Assembly (NCBI GenBank): GCA_964596115.1
Contig: CAZQRW010000084.1
Coordinates: 1 to 5,146, forward strand
From: CAZQRW01 sp964596115
Lineage (GTDB): Bacteria > Hydrothermota > UBA3072 > B12-G15
Direction: 5' to 3'
DNA length: 5,146 nt
Shown: in pieces, positions 1 through 5,146 of the stretch
How the letters are laid out: every line of letters starts with the position of its first letter
How positions within the stretch are numbered: the stretch's first letter is position 1
Translations under genes and position numbers: made by a program
Notes under the pieces: model-generated
Databases searched by the model: none
What the model saw: the letters and a program-made list of their open reading frames with translations, nothing else
What the model was told of the DNA's origin: nothing

Positions 1-13
1 ATTTTTACCCCTA

Positions 14-33
14 AAGTGGAGAAGTGGAAAAGT
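14..33. repeat. Short direct repeat, 8-base unit AAGTGGAR, about 2.5 copies
   Basis: Two adjacent copies, AAGTGGAG and AAGTGGAA, are followed by a partial AAGT. They sit just left of a T run and the heptanucleotide array, so the first 70 bases are generally low in complexity. No function is evident. The repeat is short enough to be chance in AT-rich sequence. Confidence 0.4.
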
Positions 34-39
34 TTTTTT

Positions 40-67
40 CTTCATTCTTCATTCTTCCTTCTTCGTT
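40..67. repeat. Heptanucleotide tandem array, four copies of CTTCNTT
   Basis: Four back-to-back 7-base units read CTTCATT, CTTCATT, CTTCCTT and CTTCGTT. Six positions are invariant and only the fifth varies (A, A, C, G). The array is flanked by T runs on both sides (33-39 and 66-72). On the minus strand the unit is AANGAAG, and the two A-type copies each contain an ATG. Heptanucleotide short tandem repeats are known in intergenic regions of some bacteria, for example cyanobacteria. Here the array lies 108 bases upstream of the diguanylate cyclase start. A role is not established. Confidence 0.75.
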
Positions 68-71
68 TTTT

Positions 72-95
72 TATACCTCCTTTTCTGGAGATATA
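72..95 (-). other. Hairpin enclosing a Shine-Dalgarno-like AGGAGGT on the minus strand
   Basis: Bases 72-80 and 87-95 form a stem around a 6-base loop. Read as plus-strand RNA the stem has a C-A mismatch in the middle (76 with 91). Read as minus-strand RNA that pair becomes G-U, giving an unbroken 9-pair stem, UAUAUCUCC with GGAGGUAUA, around the loop AGAAAA. The right arm of the minus-strand version carries AGGAGGU (81-75), a near-perfect ribosome-binding sequence. As a plus-strand element it could instead be a weak terminator remnant for a gene left of the window, since T-rich sequence follows at 96-107. It is not a terminator on the minus strand, where A residues follow. Confidence 0.4.
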
Positions 96-140
96 TTTTA
101 CTATTTTCGTGTTGATTTTTAAATGAGGTAAATTGTTTTC

Positions 141-168
141 TTGACAACCAGCTAAAAATATGGATAAT
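141..168 (+). promoter_or_regulatory. Housekeeping-type promoter of the diguanylate cyclase gene
   Basis: A perfect -35 box TTGACA at 141-146 is separated by 16 bases from the -10 box GATAAT at 163-168 (5 of 6 matches to TATAAT). The predicted transcription start, about 6-8 bases after the -10, falls at roughly 174-176. That is on or immediately before the ATG of the cyclase, inside a run of eight A residues (169-176). The operon promoter on the other strand shares the string CTTGACAA and the same 16-base spacer, which supports both calls. Confidence 0.7.
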
Positions 169-175
169 AAAAAAA

Positions 176-1729
176 ATGAAAAAAAGAATACTCCATATTT
201 ACGAATGGATTGTTATAATCTTTGGAATAGGAATTCCAATATATTTATCCTTTTTAATGAAGCCTCTCTTCCCTCCCTTTTATCAATATTCAATATATCT
301 AATTATTGCACTTGCTTCTGCATATCTTTTTATTGAGATTTATAATACAATTGTCTCTTTTGAGATTGCTATATACTATTTTTTTCTTTTATCTTTTGGT
401 CCTTTAACTGCCAGTCTCACAGCTATTTTTGTAATTGTCATTATCTGGACTTATAAGGCTTTTAAAGATCTAAAATTAAGAGGTCGTAAATATTTTAGAT
501 CCACAATTAAAAGTGGAATGTATAATAGTGGTGTATATGGTGGAGTTTATCTTTCTGCAGGTTTAATATATAGACACATAAACAAAGGTGGCTCATTATT
601 CACAATTTTTATCGTAATTCTTTTGAACGAAATATTTTTTTCAGTTTATGCAATTCTTTCTGGGAGCAAATACCTGTCTTATCTTAAAAATGAAGGTCTA
701 AGAAGTGACCTGATTGAACTGGCAGTTTACCCCTTTGGTATTTCTATGTATCTTCTCTATAGGCATAGTGGTTTCATTTCTACAATCCCACTCGTGATTG
801 GTATTATCCTTTTATCCTATATTGGAAACAGGATGTCGAGTTACCAGATAACTCTTGGGAAAAGGCTAACAGATATTAAGAAGTTAAATAAGATTTCTCA
901 ACTTTTTAGTAGTATTATCGAGGTGAATACATTGCTCAGAACGATCCTCGAACAAATATTTAATATGGTGAAGCCTGATTCCCTTGTCATATATGTTGAA
1001 AGTCCATATGAAAATAAAAAAATCTTTTATCACTATAATGGCAAAATTATAAAGGAATTAGATGTGGGGACTATAGAAGAATACAAAGATATAGTTCAAA
1101 TACCACTTTTAAGAGGAAATACAAAAATAGGCTTTGTAGGGATTATTTCTGAGAAGAAATTAAGCAGGGAAGAATTAGCCCTTGCAGAGAATATCTCAGA
1201 ACAGGCAGCTATAAATCTTACAAATGCTATGTTGTACAAAATTTCTATTGAAGATCCATTAACAGGGTTGTATACGAGAAGACACTTTGAATCAAGGTTA
1301 GAGGAAGAAATTGATAGGTCGGTAAGAATAAAGGTATCGTTTACAGTTGTTATATTTGACATAGATAATTTCAAACAGATTAACGACAATTTTGGCCATA
1401 AGATTGGCGACGAAATTCTCCAAAGATTTGCAAAAATATTGGGAAGGTATACGAGGGCTTTTGACATTTGTGCAAGATGGGGAGGAGATGAATTCATTTT
1501 AATTCTTCCAGGGACAAGTGAATTACAGGCTCTGGATATTGCTGAAAGAATTAAAAACCAGTTTTCCAGTAAATTGGAGATAAATGGGAAAAAATTAAAG
1601 TTATCGGTCACTTATGGATTAGCTGAGTATATCCCTGATTCAGGGGAGGGACCTGAGGAAATTTTCCATAGGGCAGATCATAAGTTAATATTGGCAAAAA
1701 AGAAATTAAAGTCGAAAAAACGCAAATAG
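176..1729 (+). CDS. Membrane-anchored diguanylate cyclase with GAF and GGDEF domains
   Basis: This enzyme is predicted to condense two GTP into the second messenger c-di-GMP at the inner face of the membrane. Residues 1-220 hold about six or seven hydrophobic segments (near 11-27, 38-58, 62-91, 119-133, 141-161, 181-195 and 199-216). They form an integral-membrane sensor module that I cannot assign to a named family. A GAF-like ligand-binding domain follows at about 240-352. The GGDEF domain spans about 356-513: DPLTGLYTRR (360-369), metal-binding DIDNFK (395-400), N403 and D412 of the GTP site, and the active-site loop RWGGDEF (434-440). The product-inhibition site RAFD (427-430) lies exactly five residues before GGDEF, so feedback inhibition is likely. 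All key catalytic residues are present and there is no EAL or HD-GYP domain. The tail is strongly basic. The ATG was chosen because the promoter abuts it and no in-frame start lies between it and an upstream TGA at 113. No ribosome-binding site precedes it, so the mRNA is probably leaderless. The sensed signal is unknown. Confidence 0.93.
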   Translation: MKKRILHIYEWIVIIFGIGIPIYLSFLMKPLFPPFYQYSIYLIIALASAYLFIEIYNTIVSFEIAIYYFFLLSFGPLTASLTAIFVIVIIWTYKAFKDLKLRGRKYFRSTIKSGMYNSGVYGGVYLSAGLIYRHINKGGSLFTIFIVILLNEIFFSVYAILSGSKYLSYLKNEGLRSDLIELAVYPFGISMYLLYRHSGFISTIPLVIGIILLSYIGNRMSSYQITLGKRLTDIKKLNKISQLFSSIIEVNTLLRTILEQIFNMVKPDSLVIYVESPYENKKIFYHYNGKIIKELDVGTIEEYKDIVQIPLLRGNTKIGFVGIISEKKLSREELALAENISEQAAINLTNAMLYKISIEDPLTGLYTRRHFESRLEEEIDRSVRIKVSFTVVIFDIDNFKQINDNFGHKIGDEILQRFAKILGRYTRAFDICARWGGDEFILILPGTSELQALDIAERIKNQFSSKLEINGKKLKLSVTYGLAEYIPDSGEGPEEIFHRADHKLILAKKKLKSKKRK

Positions 1730-1758
1730 TAATTTTAAATCAAAGTGGATTAATCCTA

Positions 1759-2160
1759 TTAAGTGGAAACAACCTGGACAATCATTTTTCTTGTCCTTGG
1801 GCCATCGAATTCACAGAAGAAAATACCCTGCCAGGTACCCAGAGATATTCTTCCATTTCTTATTGGGACAAGTTGTGATACACCCACAATAGTGGATTTT
1901 ATATGGCTATCTGCATTACCCTCAAGATGTGAATAACCTGCGTTAGGTGGGACAAGTTTATCAAGGGTATTTAATATATCTGCTTTAACAGAGGGGTCAG
2001 CATTTTCATTGATCGTAATGCCAGCAGTTGTGTGGGGTACATATAAAATTACAAATCCGTCTTTTACCTTTGAGTCCTCTACAGTTTTTTCTATCTCTCC
2101 TGTAACCTCTATAAATTCATTTCTTCTCTTTGTCCGTACAGTGATCTCTTTTGTATACAT
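1759..2160 (-). CDS. yjbQ: YjbQ/UPF0047 family protein (secondary thiamine-phosphate synthase family)
   Basis: This 133-residue protein has the normal length and all the hallmark blocks of the UPF0047 (COG0432) family: HTTAGITINENADPSV (43-58), SHLEGNADSHIK (77-88) and LGTWQGIFFCEFDGPR (107-122). In E. coli, YjbQ shows a weak thiamine phosphate synthase activity that can stand in for ThiE, joining the thiazole and pyrimidine halves of thiamine. The true physiological role is uncertain. His43, His78 and His86 fall in the conserved blocks and probably bind metal (inference). The protein is cytosolic, with no signal peptide or membrane segment. Its ATG shares one base with the TAA of glyS (TAATG), and a strong ribosome-binding site lies inside the end of glyS, so the two genes are translationally coupled. 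It is the last gene of the operon and ends 29 bases from the convergent cyclase gene, with no clear terminator. The family call is firm. The thiamine role is only a family annotation, as no other thi genes are in the window. Confidence 0.93.
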   Translation of the reverse strand: MYTKEITVRTKRRNEFIEVTGEIEKTVEDSKVKDGFVILYVPHTTAGITINENADPSVKADILNTLDKLVPPNAGYSHLEGNADSHIKSTIVGVSQLVPIRNGRISLGTWQGIFFCEFDGPRTRKMIVQVVST

Positions 2161-4223
2161 TATTCACCCCCTTCAATAACGATTAGAGAGAGATCCCCAT
2201 ACTTCAAAAATTGTTCTCTCACGTACTTAAGGAGCGAAAGTCTGTTCTCCCTTATCTTTTTATCGTCTGTCATCACAAGTACATCGTCAAAAAATTTATC
2301 TATTGTCGGAATAAGCGAGAGTAGATTTGTAAGTATTTTTCTACTATTTTTTTCTTTTAAGAATGTTTGGAGCTTTTTTTCTAAATCCACCGTCTTTGCG
2401 AAAAGATCTTTTTCTGTCTTTTCAATAAAAAGTTCAACCTGTGGAAAACTCTTTTTGGAGAATCCCTTTAGGATATTTGCAACTCTTTTTTGACCAATTA
2501 TGAGCCTTTTATATTCATCGATATTTTGTTCTTTCCATTCTTTCAAAACCCTTGCCTTTTCTAATGAAAAAGAGAGATCACTTATATCGACCGCTACTAT
2601 TGCCCGTACAATGTCGTATGGGATTCCATTTGTTTCAAAAACCCTTGCAATTCTGTCTTTAAAAAATTCAGCCACTTCAGAAGAATCGAAGTTTTTCGTA
2701 AAAAGTTTTCCTGCATAATTGAGTATTTTCTCAAGGGGAATTGAAAATTTGAATTTTAGCACAATCTCTATCAGTCCGTTTGCCAATCTTCTAACCCCCA
2801 TTGGATCTTTTGAACCAGTAGGCTTAAATCCTCTAATAAAACTTGCAACAATTGAATCTAATCTATCAAGAATTCCTACAACTGCCCCCTCTATTGTTTT
2901 AGGAAGGTTGTCTCCAGAGAATCGCGGTAAGTAATGCTCATATATTACCATTGCAATATCATTTGGGATACCCTCATCTACAGCATAGTAGTAGCCTATT
3001 TTACCTTCAAGGTTTGTAAATTCCTTCCCATCCCTTATCATCAAGGTTGTAAGATCCGTTTTAGACAGTTTTATTCCTTCTCTTACTACATAATTCTTGA
3101 ATCCAATATATTTCTTTAGTTCTGATGCCAACTCTAACATTCTATTTACCTTATCCTTCATTGTTCCCAGGCCTTCCTGAAAGGTAATTTCGTCAAGTTT
3201 ATTGAATCTTTCCTTGAGACTAATTTTCCTATCCTCTTCAAAATAGAATTTGGCATCATCAAGTCTTGAGACAAGGACTCCTTCATTGCCTTTGATGATT
3301 TTTTTATTAGGTTTAGTGTTTATAATTGCAATAAAATAAGGAAGGAGTCTATTATTCTTTTGGATGGGAAAATACCTCTGGTGTGATTCCATAGCAGTCA
3401 TAACAACATCTGGGGGAAGTGAGAGAAAATCCTCCGATAATTTTCCAGTTATTGACCGTGGATATTCAACGAGGTTTGTGACTTCAAGAAGAAGATCATT
3501 GGGGATGAGGGCTTTTCCACCTAAATTTGATGCCTCTTTTTTTATCATCTTCTCAATGGTAGATTTTCTTTTATGTTGGTCTACTATCACATATTCTTTT
3601 TCTAATATTTTGGTATAATTTTCAGGTGTAACCTCCAGTTTTTTTCTTGTTGAAAGAAAGCTGTGGCCCCTGGTAAATTTGCCACTTTTAACACCAGCAA
3701 TTGAAACGGAAATAACCTCTTTTCCCATTATTACAACAAGCCATCTTATTGGCCTGGCAAAATTGAAGCCAGTTTTTTCCCATCGCATATATCTGGGAAA
3801 TGGGATTTTTTTTATTATCTCCTCAAGACTTTTCTTGATTAAATCCTTTGTTTTTCTTCCCTTTTCAATTTTCTTCCCAAAGACAAAACTTCCCTTTTTT
3901 GATTTTTTTATCGAAAGGTCCTTTATGAGAATACCCCTGGAATGGGCAAAAGCGAGTACTTGTTTAGACCATTTACCATCTATTTTCGCAAATTTTTCAG
4001 GTGGGCCCTTTATCTCAATTATCCTATCCTTCTGTTTCTCTTGTAAGCCTTTTATGATCAGAGCAATTCTTCTGGGTGTATAGTAGTAGTCAATGGAAGA
4101 AAAATGTAGAAGATTTGTTTCCAGAAAATTTTTAAAAATTGCAGAGAAGCTCGAAGATGCCTCTTCAACGTAGGATGCAGGTAATTCCTCAGTGCCGATT
4201 TCTATGAGTGCATTTTTTGCCAT
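2160..4223 (-). CDS. glyS: Glycyl-tRNA synthetase beta subunit
   Basis: This is the beta subunit of the alpha2beta2 bacterial glycyl-tRNA synthetase, which recognises and binds tRNA-Gly while the alpha subunit catalyses aminoacylation. At 687 residues it is full length for the family. Markers in order are LIEIGTEELPA (6-16), YYTPRRIA (47-54), the MESHQRYFP block (278-286), LDDAKFYFEED (321-331) and FQEGLGTMKDKV (348-359). The HD-like region runs KTDLTTLMIRDGKEF (388-402), YYYAVDEG (411-418), EHYLPRF (429-435) and FKPTGSKDPMGVRRLANG (466-483). The C-terminal anticodon-binding domain ends with FFDDVLVM...RENRLSLL (644-665). Two details differ from the commonest form: a three-residue extension (RDG) in the KADLxTxMVxEF block, and VVGILDRLD (448-456) where ADKLD is usual. 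The start overlaps the end of glyQ by 22 bases and the stop shares a base with the yjbQ ATG, so the three genes form one coupled operon. There is no frameshift or truncation. Confidence 0.97.
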   Translation of the reverse strand: MAKNALIEIGTEELPASYVEEASSSFSAIFKNFLETNLLHFSSIDYYYTPRRIALIIKGLQEKQKDRIIEIKGPPEKFAKIDGKWSKQVLAFAHSRGILIKDLSIKKSKKGSFVFGKKIEKGRKTKDLIKKSLEEIIKKIPFPRYMRWEKTGFNFARPIRWLVVIMGKEVISVSIAGVKSGKFTRGHSFLSTRKKLEVTPENYTKILEKEYVIVDQHKRKSTIEKMIKKEASNLGGKALIPNDLLLEVTNLVEYPRSITGKLSEDFLSLPPDVVMTAMESHQRYFPIQKNNRLLPYFIAIINTKPNKKIIKGNEGVLVSRLDDAKFYFEEDRKISLKERFNKLDEITFQEGLGTMKDKVNRMLELASELKKYIGFKNYVVREGIKLSKTDLTTLMIRDGKEFTNLEGKIGYYYAVDEGIPNDIAMVIYEHYLPRFSGDNLPKTIEGAVVGILDRLDSIVASFIRGFKPTGSKDPMGVRRLANGLIEIVLKFKFSIPLEKILNYAGKLFTKNFDSSEVAEFFKDRIARVFETNGIPYDIVRAIVAVDISDLSFSLEKARVLKEWKEQNIDEYKRLIIGQKRVANILKGFSKKSFPQVELFIEKTEKDLFAKTVDLEKKLQTFLKEKNSRKILTNLLSLIPTIDKFFDDVLVMTDDKKIRENRLSLLKYVREQFLKYGDLSLIVIEGGE
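2164..2173 (-). promoter_or_regulatory. Ribosome-binding site of yjbQ, within the 3' end of glyS
   Basis: On the minus strand, AAGGGGGTGA lies with its G run 6 bases before the ATG at 2160. It pairs well with the 3' end of 16S rRNA (one base off AAGGAGGTGA). It overlaps the last codons of glyS, as expected for stop-start coupling at TAATG. It also supports this ATG as the real start. Confidence 0.75.
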
Positions 4224-5044
4224 GCCTCTGCCACCTTTTTTGCCATTTTCCTTATTCTCAATATATAATTACCCCTTTCCTTTACACTTATAGCACCCCT
4301 TGCATCAAGAACATTGAAGATGTGGGAAGATTTTATTACAAAATCATAGGCAGGGAAAATAAGAGCTCTTTCCAGAAGTCTTTTAACTTCCTTCTCATAT
4401 TTGTTAAAAATATTAAAAAGGAAATCAATATCCGCTTCTTCAAAATTGTAGACGCACCACTGATACTCTGGGTCCAGATATATATCCTTCCAGTAAATGC
4501 CGTTACCCCACTCAAGCTCAAATATTGAATCAACACCATCAATAAGCATTGATATTCTTTCAAGCCCATAAGTGAGTTCAACAGATATAGGATTTAGATC
4601 AATTCCACCAACCTGCTGAAAATAAGTGAATTGGGTAATTTCCATTCCATCCAGCCAGACTTCCCATCCCAGTCCCCATGCTCCCAGAGTTGGTGATTCC
4701 CAATCATCCTGTACAAATCTTACATCGTGTTTTTTAATTTCAATACCAAGATTCCTAAGACTATTTATGTATATATTCTGGATTTCTGAAGGGGGTGGTT
4801 TCAGTAAGACTTGATATTGGTGGAATTCCTGGAATCTGTTAGGATTTTTTGCATATCTTCCGTCCTTTGGTCTTTTTGAGGTCTCGATATATGCTACCCT
4901 GTAATGTCTTTTTCCAAGCGCCCCAAAAAATGTATGGGGATTAAATGTTCCAGCACCAACTTCACTGGTGTAGGGTAATCCTATGATGCAGCCCTTTTGT
5001 TTCCAGAAATTTTCAAGTTTTATCAGGGTATCCTGAAAACTCAA
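4202..5044 (-). CDS. glyQ: Glycyl-tRNA synthetase alpha subunit
   Basis: This is the catalytic subunit of tetrameric glycyl-tRNA synthetase: it activates glycine with ATP and transfers it to tRNA-Gly, working with GlyS in the cytosol. It is a class II synthetase core of 280 residues, close to the family norm. Visible blocks are SFQDTLIKLENFWKQKGC (2-19), EVGAGTFNP (28-36), class II motif 2 (RPKDGRYAKNPNR, 58-70, then HQYQV), HDVRFVQDDWESPTLGAWG (106-124), GWEVWLDGMEITQFTYFQQ (126-144), motif 3 ELTYGLERISM (156-166) and LDARGAISVKER (246-257). Motif 2 carries ETSKRP where QPSRRP is common, and YAKNPNR for YGENPNR. The start is TTG: a TGA stop lies directly upstream in frame, the TTG has a ribosome-binding site 4 bases before it, and the first conserved residues follow at once. 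It is the first gene of the operon and is translationally coupled to glyS by overlap. Confidence 0.96.
   Translation of the reverse strand: MSFQDTLIKLENFWKQKGCIIGLPYTSEVGAGTFNPHTFFGALGKRHYRVAYIETSKRPKDGRYAKNPNRFQEFHQYQVLLKPPPSEIQNIYINSLRNLGIEIKKHDVRFVQDDWESPTLGAWGLGWEVWLDGMEITQFTYFQQVGGIDLNPISVELTYGLERISMLIDGVDSIFELEWGNGIYWKDIYLDPEYQWCVYNFEEADIDFLFNIFNKYEKEVKRLLERALIFPAYDFVIKSSHIFNVLDARGAISVKERGNYILRIRKMAKKVAEAWQKMHS
4231..4236 (-). promoter_or_regulatory. Ribosome-binding site of glyS, inside glyQ
   Basis: AGGTGG on the minus strand lies 7 bases before the glyS ATG at 4223 and entirely within the last codons of glyQ. Good spacing supports the 22-base overlap start rather than a later methionine. 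The conserved N-terminal block LIEIGTEELPA begins five residues after it. Confidence 0.6.
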
Positions 5045-5048
5045 TCAT

Positions 5049-5055
5049 CCTCCCT
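5049..5055 (-). promoter_or_regulatory. Ribosome-binding site of glyQ, deciding the TTG start
   Basis: AGGGAGG on the minus strand ends 4 bases before the TTG at 5044. An ATG at 5048-5046 abuts the GGAGG with no spacer and is in a different frame, where it would give only an 11-codon peptide. The spacing therefore favours TTG, and the in-frame TGA at 5047-5045 rules out any start further upstream. Confidence 0.65.
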
Positions 5056-5064
5056 TTTTGGTTC

Positions 5065-5092
5065 AATATAGAGGAAATGCAGTGATTGTCAA
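5065..5092 (-). promoter_or_regulatory. Housekeeping-type promoter of the glyQ-glyS-yjbQ operon
   Basis: Read on the minus strand, a perfect -35 box TTGACA (5092-5087) is followed by 16 bases and the -10 box TATATT (5070-5065, 5 of 6 matches). Transcription should begin near 5058, leaving a leader of about 14 bases, just enough for the ribosome-binding site. This leaves no room for a tRNA-responsive T-box leader such as those that control glyQS in many Firmicutes. Expression is probably constitutive or controlled at the promoter. Confidence 0.75.
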
Positions 5093-5137
5093 GAGAAAAA
5101 GGGTGTTCATCTTTTGCGAGGATACTTTAAATCTCTG

Positions 5138-5143
5138 TTGACA
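5138..5143 (+). promoter_or_regulatory. Possible -35 box of a divergent gene to the right
   Basis: A perfect TTGACA lies three bases from the window edge on the plus strand, in the stretch upstream of glyQ where a divergent gene could begin. Its -10 region would be outside the window, so this is only a hint. Nothing else recognisable lies in 5093-5137. Confidence 0.25.
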
Positions 5144-5146
5144 TTT

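Noticed and set aside
1096..1611. Minus-strand open frame of 171 codons inside the cyclase gene
   Set aside because: It is the antisense shadow of the conserved GAF and GGDEF coding region. The protein has no recognisable motifs, while the plus-strand frame is unmistakable.
1747..1756. Perfect palindrome GGATTAATCC between the convergent stops
   Set aside because: It has no loop, so it cannot form a useful RNA hairpin, and no T tract follows. Ten bases can occur by chance, and no matching operator copy is seen elsewhere.
1743..1768. Further copies of AAGTGGA resembling the repeat at 14-33
   Set aside because: One copy is simply the coding sequence of the last yjbQ residues and its stop. The spacing is irregular, so the match is best explained by chance.
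1776..1796. Inverted repeat GGACAA / TTGTCC with a 9-base loop, as a terminator
   Set aside because: It lies in the coding sequence of the conserved yjbQ C-terminus and is not followed by a T tract on either strand.
2500..4083. Several plus-strand open frames of 61-134 codons
   Set aside because: All lie antisense to glyS, whose full-length frame and motifs are clear. None resembles a known protein.
4208..4814. Open frames on both strands within glyQ (plus 106 and 62 codons, minus 81 codons)
   Set aside because: They overlap the highly conserved GlyQ frame and have no family features of their own.
5045..5146. T-box or other riboswitch upstream of glyQ
   Set aside because: The promoter leaves a leader of about 14 bases. 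There is no specifier stem, T-box sequence or terminator structure in the space available.

Overview
The window is AT-rich (roughly two-thirds A+T by eye) bacterial chromosome with tightly packed genes. The proteins are rich in Lys, Ile and Glu. The glycyl-tRNA synthetase is the two-subunit bacterial type (alpha2beta2), and the promoters read as standard housekeeping-sigma sites (TTGACA plus a TATAAT-like -10). Together with the divergent protein sequences this suggests an uncultured, possibly thermophilic bacterium of a candidate phylum, but the sequence does not fix a lineage.

Layout: bases 1-139 hold no convincing gene. They do contain short direct repeats, a 4-copy heptanucleotide array (40-67) and a hairpin (72-95). 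A promoter at 141-168 drives a plus-strand gene, 176-1729, for a membrane-anchored diguanylate cyclase (membrane module, GAF domain, GGDEF domain with an intact inhibitory site). Its transcript is predicted to be leaderless or nearly so. After a 29-base gap the other three genes run on the minus strand as one operon read from right to left: glyQ (5044-4202, TTG start), glyS (4223-2160, overlapping glyQ by 22 bases) and a YjbQ/UPF0047-family gene (2160-1759, sharing one base with the glyS stop). The operon promoter is at 5065-5092, with a predicted leader of only about 14 bases. A -35-like box at the right edge may belong to a divergent gene outside the window.

Function: GlyQ and GlyS together form glycyl-tRNA synthetase and are made in a translationally coupled way. 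The YjbQ-family protein is a conserved small enzyme known elsewhere for a side activity in thiamine phosphate synthesis. Its link to glycine tRNA charging is not obvious and may be only co-expression. The diguanylate cyclase makes the second messenger c-di-GMP and is transcribed towards the operon, apparently with no functional connection.

No phage, CRISPR, insertion-sequence or defence genes are visible. The window is mostly ordinary core genome. The parts most worth a second look are the repeat and hairpin region at 1-95, the leaderless cyclase transcript, the unusual glyQ start, and the glyS-yjbQ coupling.
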